Position numbers and translations under genes: made by a program. Positions 24,302-35,460 of a DNA stretch of 64,000 nucleotides are shown here, piece after piece; within the stretch, counting starts at the first letter, position 1; the number at the start of each line of letters is the position of its first letter. The notes below the pieces were generated by a model that saw only the letters and a list, made by a program, of their open reading frames with translations, made no database searches and was not told where the DNA came from. Source of the DNA: Ceratotherium simum simum (taxonomy: Eukaryota > Chordata > Mammalia > Perissodactyla > Rhinocerotidae); NCBI RefSeq assembly GCF_000283155.1, contig NW_004454160.1:9610338-9674337 (forward strand). The letters run 5' to 3'.

Positions 24302-24735
24302 TGTATTGCAAATTTTAAAACTTCATATTTTCCTGCTGCCTCAACAGCCCCACAAACAGTCTGTGAGTACCCTGCCCAGGTGACAGATGCTCTAATGTGA
24401 TAAGGTTGGTCTCTGCCACAAGTTTCCCTTCTTACCCTCCTCTGACTGTGACCTAGTGACATTCAAATGCACCAATGAAATCCCCTGGTGCCTTTTGCTC
24501 ATGTGCTCCACGCTGAGCCCCAATAAAGTCATTTGCCCATGGGTCCCCTCTCTCTCTCAACCCCCCACCTGCTGCTGAGTCTGCTCCCTTGACACTCCTC
24601 CCATGTGACCTCACAGTATGCAATGACAGTCTCCCTAGGACTTGTAAGTATAATAAACTTTGTTTTCCTGAGCCTCTCCTGTGCCCCCTCTTGTGGCCAT
24701 GACTGACTGACCATTACCTGAAAGAACACAGAATA
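24302..24735 (+). repeat. 3' LTR of the endogenous retrovirus
   Basis: The direct-repeat partner of 16618-17049: same TGTATTG start, same 'ataataaact' signal near 24650 and same 'ctgtgccccctcttgtgg' block near 24680. It ends at 24735, next to the host L1, which resumes with 'caaaagacaacc'. I saw no clean polypurine tract just upstream. Confidence 0.9.
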
Positions 24736-25975
24736 GAGAGCAAAAGACAACCTACTAAATGGGAGAAAATATTTGCAAGTTATATGTCTGATGAGGGATA
24801 GATATCTAGAATATATAGAACTCCTAGAACTCAAGAATTTAAAAAAAAAAATTAAAAAATGGACAAAGGACTTGAATAGATATTTCTCTAGAGAAGATAC
24901 ACAATGATCAATAAGTACATGAACAAATGCTCAACATCATTGGTCATTAGGGAAATCAAAATCAAAACCGCAATGAGATACCTCTTCACACACACAAAGA
25001 TAACTATAATTAAAAAAAAAATAGGAGTATAACAAGTGTTGGCAAGGATGTGGAATAATTGGAATCCTCATATATTTCTATTGAAAATGTAAAATGGTGC
25101 AGCTGCTGTTGAAAACAGGTTAAAATTTCCTCGAAAAGTTAAACATAGAATTACCATATGACCTAGCAATTCCAGAGAGTTGAAAACAGGTGTTCAAACA
25201 AAAACTTGTACATGAATGTTCATAGCAGCATTATTCACAATAACCAAAATGTGGAAACAGCTCATATATCCATCAACAGATGAATGCATAAACAAAATGT
25301 GGTATATCAATATACATCAATAGAATATTCAATAGACTATTATTCAACCATAAAAATAAATGAAGTACTGGGACCGGCCTGGTGGCGTAGCGGTTAAGTG
25401 CACGTGCTCCGCTTTGGTTCACATGTTTGGATCCCAGGCGCACACCGATGCATCACTTGTCAAGCTATGTTGTGGCGGTGTCCCATATAAAGTAGAGGAA
25501 GATGAGCATGAATGTTAGCCCAGGGCCAATTTTCCTCAGCAAAAAGAGGATTGGCATCTGATGTTAGCTCAGGGCTAATCTTCCTCACAAAAAATAAATA
25601 AAAACAAAAACAAAAATGAAGAACTGATACAGGCTGCAACATATATGAACGTGGAAAACATTATGCTAAGTAAGAGAAGCCAGACACAAGAGGTAACATA
25701 TTATGATTGCATTTATATGAAATATTCAGAATAGGTAGCTCCATAGAGGCAGAAAGCAAATTAGTGGTTGCCAGGAGCTCCGGGGAGGGGAGAGGTGATG
25801 AAAAGTGACTGCTAATGGGCATGGGTTTCTTTTGGGGTCGTGGAAGTGTTTTGGAACTAGATAGAGGTGATGGCTGCATAACATTGTGAATGTACTAACT
25901 GGACCTGAATTGTACACTTTAAAATTGTTGATTTTATGTTAAATGAATTTCACCTCAATAAAAATATAACCAAAA
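24736..25975 (+). mobile_element. L1 3' end, right part of the L1 split by the ERV
   Basis: It resumes exactly where 16617 stopped (ORF2 tail: RQPTKWEKIFAS-like, then CSTSLVIREIKIKTAMRY near 24930-24990). It continues through the last ORF2 codons and an L1 3' UTR ('agtggttgccaggagctccg' near 25763), ending at 'cacctcaataaaa' near 25965. An ERE interrupts it at 25371-25613. Many stops are present. Confidence 0.85.
25371..25613 (+). mobile_element. ERE SINE, plus strand, with clear TSD
   Basis: It starts 'ggaccggcctggtggcgtag' and ends with 'ggctaatcttcctcac' plus an A-rich tail. The 13-base flanks 'aaatgaagtactg' (25358-25370) and 'aaatgaagaactg' (25614-25626) differ at one base. That TSD places the insertion in the L1 ORF2/3' UTR sequence. 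Confidence 0.95.
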
Positions 25976-27742
25976 AGGTAAGGTTCATAGAAATACACCT
26001 AACAAAGATATGCAAAATCTTTAAGAAGAGAGTTATAAAACTTTATTGCAAGATATCAAAGAGGATACAAATAAATCAAGATATATAATGTTTTCATGAG
26101 TAGGAAGACATAATACCATAACAATGTCAGTACTACATAAACTAATTTATAGATCAGTGAAATTCTGATCACAATACCAAGGTTTGCAAATGAAATTTAT
26201 AAAGCAAATTTAAAATTCTATTCACCCAAGGTGTATCCTGTGTGAATAGCACAATGGAATTAAATTAAAAACCAATAAGAGAAAAATCTCCAAATATTTG
26301 GAAAACATCTCCAACATTTGGAAACTAAATAATACAATACTACATAACCCATTGGTCTAAATAACCCAAAGAAGAAACTGAAAGGGAAATTAGAAGGTAT
26401 TTTTAACTGAATAAAAATGAAAACACAACCTATTGAAATTAATGGGACACTCCTAGAAGATAACATAGAAGAAAATCTTAGGGAGCTTGGGTTTGACGAT
26501 GACTTCTTAGATAAAACACCAAAAACATGACATATAAAATAAAAAAAGATGTTGGACTTTATTAAAATTTAAAAGTCTGCTCTGCAAAAGACTCTGTTAA
26601 GAGAATGAAAAGATAAGTCACCGACTGGGAGAAAATCTTTGCAAAACACATTTCAAATGAAGGACAGGTATCCAAAATATACAAAGAACTCATAAAACTC
26701 AGCAGTAAGAAAATAGACAACCTAATTTAAAAATAGGCAAAAGATCTAAAAAGACACCTCCCCAAAGAAGATATTCAGATGACAAATAAGCATATTAAAA
26801 GATGCTCAGCATTCTTTGTCATTAGGGAGTTGCAAATTAAAACAACAATGAGATACCACTCACATCTATTACAATGGCCAAAATCCAGAACCCTAACAAC
26901 ACCAAATACTGGTGACTATGTGGAACAACAGGAACTCTCATTCATTGCTCGTGGGAATGCAAAATGGTATACCAACTTTGGAAGAGTTTGCAGATTTCTT
27001 ACAAATCTAAACATACTCTTATCATACAGTCTAGCAGTTGTGCTCCTGGGTATTTACCCAAATGAGTTGTAAACTTATGTCCACACAAAAACCAGCACAT
27101 GAATGTTTATAGCAACTTTATTCATAATTGTTAAAACATGGAAGCAACCAGCATGTCCTTCAATAGGTGAATAGATAAACAAATTGTGGTATATTCATGT
27201 AATGGAATATTATTTGGTGATAAAAAGAAATGAGCTATTAGCTATGAAAAGATATATATATGTATTGCTAAGTGAAAGAAGCCAATCCGAAAAGGTTACA
27301 TACTGTAGATTCCAACTATATGTCATGCTGGGAAAGGCAAAACTACAGAGACAGTAAAGAGTTCAGTGGTTGCCAGGGACTTTGGTTGAGGGAGGGAGGG
27401 AGGGAAGGAGGGATGACTAGGTGGAGCACAGGAGATTTTTAGAGTAGCGAAATAATTGTTCTGTATGATTCTGTAATGGTAAATACATGTCATTTTACAT
27501 TTGTCAAAACCCATAGACTATACAACACAAAAAGTTAACTCTAATGTGAACTACGGGCTTTAGTTAATAGTAATGTATCATTGGTTCATCAATTGTAAAA
27601 AATAAACCACAATAATGCAAGATGTTAACAGCAGGCGAAATTGGGGGGATGGTGAAGGGATATATGGGAATACTTTGTTCTTTTCACTCAATTTTTCCTA
27701 TAAACCTAAAATAGCTCAAAAAGTAAAGTCTATTAATTAAAA
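25976..27742 (+). mobile_element. Older L1 fragments, plus strand, to a 3' end
   Basis: Decayed ORF2 pieces come first: a KTLLQDIKEDTNKS-like block near 26035-26075, an earlier-ORF2 block near 26290-26440, then the tail from DFLDKTPKT near 26500 through [19 protein letters not shown] (26806-26865). A 3' UTR with 'tcagtggttgccagggactt' near 27363 follows. The out-of-order block at 26225-26460 suggests more than one copy or a rearrangement. A short GGGA run lies at 27388-27412. Confidence 0.7.
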
Positions 27743-27853
27743 TAATGTAAATGGACACCTCTAAGGTTGTACTTAATGAGGAAGTCTTAGCACTAAATGC
27801 TGATATTAGAAAAGAAAACGAAGGTCTCAAATCAATGACCTCAGTTTTCTCCT
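27743..27853 (+). mobile_element. L1 mid-ORF2, left part of the L1 hit by the ERVL element
   Basis: It encodes a VLNEEVLALNADIRKENEGLKS stretch, the L1 ORF2 spacer upstream of RT. The next ORF2 codons (EQIKPTVSRKKEIINIR-like) appear at about 31845-31890, so the sequence between is an insertion. The insertion is bounded by 'tctcct' (27848-27853) and 'tttcct' (31824-31829). Confidence 0.75.
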
Positions 27854-28415
27854 TGTATTGGCCAGAGTTGTCCAGAGAAAAAGAACCATCAGGAGACTGT
27901 GTATGTACGTATGTATACATATACACACATATATATATATACACACACACATACGTATATATATATACACAAATAAAGTAAATCGCTTTTGTGAGTGTGT
28001 ATATATATGTACACACATACAATGTATATGTGTATTTGTATATATATATATACAAATGTGACTTATTTTAAAGAATTGGCTCATGCAATATAGAGGCTGG
28101 CAAGTCCAAAATCTGCAAGGTGGGCTGCCAGACTGGAGACCCAGAGGAGAGTCTATGTTGCAGTTCAAGTACAAAGGCCATCAAGCTGGGAATTCCCTCT
28201 TGCTCAGGAGACTTCAGTCTTTTTATTCTATTCAGGCCTTTAACTGATTGGATGAGGCTCAGCCACATTATGGAGGGCAATCTGTTTTATTCAAAGTCCA
28301 CAAATTTAAATGTTAATCTCATCCAAACCACCCTCATAGAAACATCCAGAATAATGTTTGACCACATATCTGGGCATCATGGCCCAGCCAGCAACACATA
28401 AAATTAACCATTACG
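27854..28415 (-). repeat. LTR of an ERVL-type (MLT2-like) element, minus strand
   Basis: The left edge is 'tgtattggccagagttgtcc' and the right edge '...aacacataaaattaaccatta'. On the minus strand these are the end and start of an LTR I recognise as MLT2-like. It contains 'ggctggcaagtccaaaatct' near 28094 and a CA/TA microsatellite near its 3' end. It is the downstream LTR of the minus-strand ERVL segment to its right. Confidence 0.7.
27903..28055. repeat. Alternating purine-pyrimidine microsatellite (CA/TA)
   Basis: Runs of gtatgtatac, atatacacacac and tatatata repeats alternate over about 150 bases inside the LTR. The open frames across it on both strands (rich in Y, I, T, H and C) are repeat artefacts. 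Confidence 0.95.
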
Positions 28416-28783
28416 AGTCCACCCCTTGTCAACTTGGTACCAAACGCATCTTAAACCATAGTTATTCTCAAAAAAAGACAAGGTCATACTTCTGCCTGAC
28501 ACGATGCAACTATCCTATGTACACCTGAAAATGCAATGATCTTTTCCCCAGAAGAGAATGCAAAGTCCTTGGGTGAATTTTACTCTTTTCCTTGGTATCC
28601 CAAACTTAAATGCTATGATGTAAAGTTAATGATACCTAAATACTACGATATAAAGTCAATACAACTTATACCATATGATAAAAAGATAAGATAGGGAAGA
28701 AAACAAAGATATTTGGGATATATGTATCATTTATTGTTATATATTTGATATATTTAATTGATATCTATTTGATATCTATCTGT

Positions 28784-28800
28784 CTATATATCTATATCTA

Positions 28801-28846
<46 letters not shown>

Positions 28847-28848
28847 GA
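28784..28848. repeat. TATC tetranucleotide microsatellite
   Basis: About a dozen perfect 'tatc' units lie in the final run (28800-28846), preceded by imperfect units. It sits inside the ERVL 3' region. A length-polymorphic locus is likely. Confidence 0.95.
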
Positions 28849-29936
28849 TAAGGCATTCTATATGTCCATGGATGTAGTTTTGACAGAATTATGTATATAT
28901 AATACACACACACACAAACATATTCATAATAAAATAAGGAAGATATACTCATGACAATTAGAGTCCTCCTCAGCTGATCATGGTTCTTTATCTGGTGGGA
29001 GAACCCAGACTTTCATTTATGAAGGATCTGGACCATTAGTAATCCCGCCTTGAATGGGTTGTTCTGGTTTTCCATTGACTTCCATTAGTTTCTATCCAAT
29101 CACAGGACATAATACTACTAAGAAACACCCTGAGGGATCTCACGTATTCCAAACATGCTCTTCATTACCTCTGTTGTGGAGTAGGAGTCCAATTTCTTCT
29201 TGATAGTTGGAATCAATAACCCCAGCCAGCAGAGTACCTCTCCGCTTCGCTTGTTGATTGAGAGGCATGAGGAGCCCAAAGTAGCCAGGTGGCAGTTTTA
29301 ATTTCAACTCAACAGAATCATTGTTTTGTCTCCTGATGGAAGCATTCCTCTTTTGGAACTAAGGTCTCTAGGCTAGCAGAGTAAAAGGTCAGAGGGACAG
29401 GAAGCAAAAATTTTGCTAATGGGTCACTAGGGATAATAATGAGTCGTGACACTCCTATTTTGATCCCTTGATTCATGGACTGGTGAATCTTGGTTATGGG
29501 AGAAAAGAACACCATATGTTGGATGCTGATTCAGAACACACGCAGCTTTGTGGAGAACCTTTCCCAGCCCTGCAAGCTATTGCCACCCAGCTGGTGCTGT
29601 AACTGAGTCTTCAAAATGCCTTTCTACCATTCTATCAAGCAAGCTGCTTCAGTATGTTGGGGAACATGGTAAGCCCAGTGAATTCCATGAGCATGGGCCC
29701 ATTACCACACTTCATTTTCTGTGAAGTGAGTTCCTTGATAGAAGCAATAATGTGTGGAAGATCATGACAGTAAATAAGGCATTCTTCAAGTCCATGAATG
29801 GTAGTTCTGGCAGAAGCATTGTGTGCAGGGAAGGAGAATCTGTGTGCAGAGTAAGTGTCTATTCTAGTAAAAACAAAATGTTTCCCCTCCCATGATGGAA
29901 GTGGTCCAATGTAATCAGGCTTCCACTAAGTAGTTG

Positions 29937-29998
29937 GCTGATCACCCCAGGGAATTGTGCCATAATAGCTGATCACCCCAGGGAATTGTGCCATAATA
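29937..29998 (+). repeat. Perfect 31-base tandem duplication
   Basis: The unit beginning 'gctgatcaccccagggaatt' occurs at 29937-29967 and again at 29968-29998 with no differences, inside otherwise decayed ERVL integrase sequence. Confidence 0.95.
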
Positions 29999-30452
29999 GG
30001 GACTCAGTGTTGCTTTCTGCTGCTAGAAGACTGGGCAGTCAGCAGTAGCTGTAGCCAGGTCAACCTTGGTGAGTGGAAGTCCATGTTGCTGAGCCCAAAC
30101 ATAATCCATCTCTGCCACCATGGTCACGTTGTTCATGAGCCTATTGGGTGACGACAGGGGTGGCTGTGGAAAAAGGTTGACTGATATCCACATAATGAGT
30201 CATATTGTCCACTCAATTATTAGAATCCTCCTCTGCTGAGGTCATCCTTTGGTAAGCATTCACATGGGACACAAATATCTTCATGTTTCATTCACTCAGA
30301 GAGGTCTATCCACATTCCTCTTCCCAAGACATCCTTGTCACCAATTTTCCAATCATGATCCTTCCATTCCTTGACCATCTAGACATACTATAGGCTATAG
30401 CCCATGAATTGGTATATAATCACACATCTGGTCATTTCTCCTTCCAAGCAAA

Positions 30453-31823
30453 ATGAACAACCAGGTGCTGACTCCAACTGTACCTGCTGTACCGGACGTG
30501 GTTTTATTGCTTGAGCAAATTAACATATCCCCTGGTATCTGGTATGCAGCTATTGATCTGGAAAATGCTTTGTTTTCCATCCCTGTTAATAAAGACCACT
30601 GGAAGCAGTTTGCTTTCAGTTGGCAATGCCAGCAGTACACCTTCACTGTCCTACCTCGGGGATTTATCAACTCTCCAGCTTTTTGTCATAATTTAATTCA
30701 CAGGGATCTTGGTTACTTTTTCCTTCCACAAGATGTCACACTGGCCCATCACATTGATGACATTATGCTGACTGAACCTAGTGAGCAAGAAGTAGCAACC
30801 ACTCTAGACTTATTGGTAGAATAGTTGCATGTCAGAGGGTGGAATATAAATTCAACAAAAATTCAGGAAATTTCCTAAGTGAAATTTCTAGGAACCAGTG
30901 GTGTGGAGCATGTCAGTATATCTCTTCTAAGGTAAAGAACTAATTGTTGCATCTGGCCCCCCGACAACCAAAAAAGAGATATAACACCTTGTGGGCCTCT
31001 GGATTTTGGAGACAACATATTCCTCTTTCAGATGTGCTACTCCAGCCCACTTACTGAGTGACCCAAGAAGCTGCTAGTTTTGAGAGAGGCCCAGAACAAG
31101 AGAAGGCTCTGCGGCAGGTGCAGCCTGCCTTGCAAGTTGCTCTGACAATTGAACTATATGATCTAGCAGATCCAATGATGCTTGAAGCCTCAGTGACCAA
31201 AAGGGATGCAATTTAGAGCTTTGGTCGGCCCCTACAGATGAATTACGGTGCAGACCCTTAGAATTTTGGAGCAAAGCCCTGCCACCCTCTATAGATAATT
31301 ACTCTGCTTTTGAGAAACAGCTTTTGGCTTGCCTCTGGGCCTTGGTAGAGCCACCAAGTTACCATGCAATCTGAGTTGCCCATCATGAACTAGATGTTAG
31401 CTGACCCACCAAGTCATAGAGTTTGGCATGCACAACAGCACTCCTTCATCAAATGGAAGTTGTATATGTGAGATTGACTTAAGCAGGCCCTGAAGACACA
31501 AGTAAGTTGCATGAAGAAATGGTCCAAATGCCCATGGTCCCTACTTCTTTTACGTTACCTTCTTTCTCTCAACCTACATCTATGGCCTCATAGGGAGCAG
31601 TGCATCTGTTTATTTACTTTGCTTGGAAATATACCAATTCATGGGCTGTGGCCAATGGTTTTTCTAGATGGTTAGAGACTTGGAAAGAACATGATTGGAA
31701 AATTGATGACAAGGAAGTCTGGGAAAGAGGTATGTAGAGAGATCTCTCTGAATGAGTGAAAAATGTGAAGATACTCATGTCCTGTGTGAAGACTCACCAA
31801 AGGGCGATCTCAGCAGAGGAGGA
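30453..31823 (+). pseudogene. ERVL-type RT and RNase H segment, plus strand
   Basis: The frame at 30453-30824 (123 residues) carries RT core motifs: WYAAIDLENALFSIPV (residues 30-45), QYTFTVLPRGFINSPAFCHN (61-80) and the catalytic HIDDIML (100-106), where YIDD/YVDD is usual. It stops at 30824. RNase H-like sequence follows in broken frames: PLEFWSKALPPS near 31255, and WAVANGFSRW-like codons near 31650. Orientation is opposite to the adjacent ERVL segment, and the RNase H C-terminal block is present in both. Confidence 0.75.
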
Positions 31824-32202
31824 TTTCCTAAAGAGACTAAAAGAATAAGAGCAAATTAAGCCCACAGTAAGTAGAAAAAAAGAAATAATAAATATCAGAC
31901 TTGAAATCAAAGAAATAAAAAAAAATGAGTACAGATTAGGAAGAAAAAGTTGGTTCTTGAGAAGATCAGTAAAGTAGATAAACATATAGCCAGACTTATT
32001 GGTAAAAAAAGAGAGAAGAAACAAATTACCAATATTAGTAATGAGAGAAGTGACATCACTACAGATTCTACATATGTAACGATAAGAAGAAAACGTTACA
32101 AACAACTTTATGAAAATAAAATCAACCACTTTCATGAACTGGGTCAATTTCTGGAAAGACATAAACCACCAAACCTCATTCAATAAGAAATAGTCTGAAG
32201 AA

Positions 32203-32204
32203 AT

Positions 32205-32237
<33 letters not shown>
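32203..32237. repeat. CTGT/CTAT microsatellite
   Basis: About five 'tgtc' units followed by three 'tatc' units lie between L1 ORF2 blocks that are not contiguous (most of the RT is missing at this point). It marks a deletion or rearrangement junction. Confidence 0.9.
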
Positions 32238-33421
32238 GAAATCAAATTTGTATTTAAAGCCTTTAAAGGCTTGATATTGTTAAGATGTCAATTTTTCCCA
32301 AACTGATTTATAGATTCAATGTAATCTCAATAAAAACAAAAACATGTTTTTTTGTAGAAATTAACAAACTGATTCTAAAATTGATATGAAATACAATGGA
32401 TCTAGAATATCCAAAACAACTCTGAAAAAGAAGAACAAAGTAGTAGTAACATTACCTGATTTGAAGACTAAATATGAAGCTAGAGTAGCTAAGTGGTGAG
32501 ATATAGGCAAAAAGCTAAACGAATAGATCAGTGGGACAGAATAGAGTTCAGAAATAGTCCCAAACCTGTATGGACAACTGATTTTATCACAAGATGTAAA
32601 GTCAATGTAGTGGAGAAAGTATACAATTTTCAACAAATAGTGCTGGAACAATTGAATTTCAAAATATTAAAAAAATAACTTCAATTCAAACCTCACACCA
32701 TATGTAAAACAACTCAAAATGGATTATAGACTAAAATGTAAAACCTACAATTATAAAACCTATAAAAGAGAAGATAAGAAAAGCCTTTGTGACATTGAGT
32801 TAGAGAAATATTTCTTAGACATGACACTAAAAGCATGATCCATAAAAGAACAAAGGGATAAATTGGACTTCATAAAAATTAAAAAGAAAAACTTCTGCTC
32901 TTTGAGAGACACTGTTAAGAAAATGAATAGACAAGTGACAGACTGGGAGAAAATATTCACAAATCATAATATGATAAAGGACCTTTATCATAATATATAA
33001 AGAACCCTCAAAACTCAATAATAAGAAAGCAAACATCCTAGCGAAAAAAAATGGGCAGAAAATTTGCACAGAAACTTTATCAAAGAGGCTATTAGGATGC
33101 AAATAAGCACACGAAAAGATGTTCAACATCATTAGCCATTAAGAAGATGCAGATTAAAACCACAATGTGATAACACAATAGATGAATTTATATGGTCAGA
33201 TTTCTAAATTTTATCTCTTTATAAGTGTTGACAAGGATGCAGAAGAACTGGAACTCTCAAGCATGCCTGTTGGGAATGTAAAATAGTACAACCACTTTCA
33301 ATTTTTTGTAAAGTTAAACGTTCCACTCCTAGGTATTCATCCAAGGGAAATGAAAGTGTATATTTATATAAAGACATACAGATAAATATTCACAGCAATC
33401 TTATTTGTAATAGCTAAAACT

Positions 33422-33892
33422 TGTTGTGAAGATTTACCAGGGCTGCCATTAACAAAGTATTACAAATTGGATGACTTAAACAACAGAAATGTATTGCCTC
33501 ACAGTTCTGGAGGCTTGAAGTCTGAGATCAAGATATTGTCAGGGTTGCTTTCTTCTGAGGTCTGTGAAGGAGAATCAGTTCCTTGATTTTCTCCTAGCTG
33601 CTGGTGGTTTGCTGGCAATCTTTGGCATTCCTTTGCTTCTGCCGCATTATCCTGATCTCTGTTTTCATCTTCACATAATGTTCTTCCTCTGCGCATGTCT
33701 GTGTCCAGATTTCCCCCTTTTATAAGGACACCAGTAATACTGGATTAGGGACCCCACCCTACTGGAGTATGATCTTATCTTAACTAATTACATCTGCAAC
33801 AACCCTATTTCCAAATAAAGTCATATTCTGAGGTACTGAGGGGAAGGATTTCAACATAGGAATTTTCTGAGGATACAATTCAACCCATAACA
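33422..33892 (-). repeat. Solo LTR, MaLR/MLT1-like, minus strand, in the L1
   Basis: It has the typical reversed MLT1-type edge: 'ccagggctgccattaacaaa' and 'cacagttctggaggcttgaa' on the left, 'gaggtactgagg' and 'attcaacccataaca' on the right. L1 tail sequence continues on both sides in order. Confidence 0.8.
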
Positions 33893-34345
33893 CCTGTAAT
33901 CAACCCACATGTCTATTAACAAGTGAACGAACAGACAAAACTCTTAGAAAAGACAAACTCCATAAAATGGGATATTAATCAGCAATACATACTATAACAT
34001 GGAGGAAGCTAAAAACTATTATGATGAGTGAAGGAAGCCAGAAAAAAAATATAGTATATACTGTGTGCTTTTTTTTATATAAAATTCTAGAGAATGCAAA
34101 TTAACCTTCAGTGGCAGAAAGGAGGTCTGTGGCTGCATATATATGAGGGAGCCAAGGAGGAGAAGGAAGAGGGATTACAAAGAGGCACTTGAAACTATTG
34201 AGGGTGATGCGTATGTTCAATATCTTCATTGTATTGATGGTTTCATGGGTGTATACATATGCAAGAACATCAAATTGTACGCGATAATTGTGTGCAGTTT
34301 ATTGTATGCCAATTTTACATTAATAAAATTATTAAAAACATAAAA

Positions 34346-34724
34346 GTTTAAAAATACAAGTTACAGTTAATCCTGTCAATAAACTGGACTCTCAGTTATT
34401 TGATGTCTTCTTCTCAGATGATTTTACCCTTTATCCCTTCTCATGTTCAGGCTCTGGGCCTTATCATGACCAATAGCTGTTAGCATTCCATAATCAAATT
34501 TTATGCATTCATCTTTCTGAACACTACTTCTACTCTTTCAGGCTCACTTCCCCCAATACTCTGAAGGACGAACCATCCTTCAACCCTGCTGAATCACCAA
34601 TCAATTAGTCCTACCACTTCCTTCCACTCAGGCTTTGTATTATGTGAGCTCAATGCTTACCCCCCATGCTGACAGGTCTGAGAACACTGCTGTACTAGAC
34701 CAGATTTTCCCCTTTCTTTTATGG
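34346..34724. other. No recognisable feature
   Basis: About 380 bases between two L1 3' ends. There is no open frame of note, no repeat I can name, and no CpG enrichment. Confidence 0.5.
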
Positions 34725-35460
34725 TAGCTTATTATTGAAGTATAACATATATACAGAAAAGTGCGTAAAACACAAGCATATAATTCAATAATTTTTCAGG
34801 AAGTGAACATACCCATGTGATCATCACCCAGAATGAGAAATAGAATCTTACCAGCACCCCACATACCTCCTTTATCCCCACCTCCCTTAGGCATGACCCT
34901 CCAAAGGGAACCATAATCTTAACTTCTATCACCATACGGTACTCTTGCCTAGCTTAAACTTCATAAGAATAGAATCATACAATAAAAGCTCTTTTGTATC
35001 CTGCTTCTTTCTTCAACATTGTTTGTTATATTTATCTATACCTTCAGTTGCAGAAGTCCATTCGTTTTCATTTCCATATAGTATTCCCTCTATGAATACA
35101 TCACGATTTATTGATCCATCTACTGCTGTTGAACATTTGATTGTTTCCAGTTTTCAGATATTATGAATGTTGCTACTATAAAAATCATTGTCTTTTGATG
35201 CACATATATATGCATTTCTGTTAGGAATTTATGTGGAATTGCTGGTTCATAGAAGCAGCTGAAGAGGACATTGCCAAATCATTTTCTAAAATAATTTTAC
35301 TAATTTACATTCTCACAAGAAATACGTAAGCGTTCTTGATCTACATCCTTGCTAGCAATTGGTATTTTCAATCTTTTAAATTATAGCCATTCTTGTTGGT
35401 ATACAGTGGTATCCCATTATCCTATGATATTCCCTGATGGATAATATGATAGAGCACCTT
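34725..35460 (-). mobile_element. Old L1 3' UTR, minus strand
   Basis: On the minus strand this is the A-rich, non-coding 3' region of an ancient L1 (L1ME/L1MC type by appearance: 'attgaagtataacatatatac' near 34733, 'tagaatcatacaataaaagc' near 34970, 'tgttgaacatttgattg' near 35126). No coding remains. Confidence 0.65.

Larger units (their letters stand above)
28416..30440 (-). pseudogene. ERVL-type internal region: RNase H end, integrase, 3' region
   Basis: On the minus strand, right to left, it holds the C-terminal RNase H block (about 30425-30225), integrase-like sequence, and the integrase/dUTPase-like junction, which leaves an open stretch at 29318-29515 with IIIPSDPLAKFLLPVP. It ends beside the MLT2-like LTR. 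No env is expected in ERVL. Stops are frequent. A 31-base tandem duplication and a ~50-base diverged repeat (28852-28903 vs 29779-29832) are inside. Confidence 0.65.
31824..34345 (+). mobile_element. L1 ORF2 second half to 3' end, interrupted by an LTR
   Basis: It resumes ORF2 at SRKKEIINIR, then ISNERSDITTDS (32029-32070). A gap at 32185-32260 is filled by a microsatellite. It continues with post-RT blocks (KMSIFPKLIYRFNVI-like near 32285) and the ORF2 tail (TDWEKIFTN near 32940). The 3' UTR, with 'taataaaattattaaaa' at 34320-34337, follows the LTR at 33422-33892. Frames are short and broken. Confidence 0.8.

Noticed and set aside
25371..25450. tRNA gene
   Set aside because: The box A/B-like sequences belong to the ERE SINE head. 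There is no complete cloverleaf or terminator. The same applies to the other EREs and the MIRs.
27684..28174. Frames rich in Y, I, T and H on both strands
   Set aside because: They translate the CA/TA microsatellite inside an LTR.
28784..28848. CRISPR array
   Set aside because: The repeats are uninterrupted tetranucleotides with no spacers, in a mammalian genome.
30453..30824. 123-codon RT frame as a functional gene
   Set aside because: It ends in a stop mid-RT, and its neighbours are broken and inverted.
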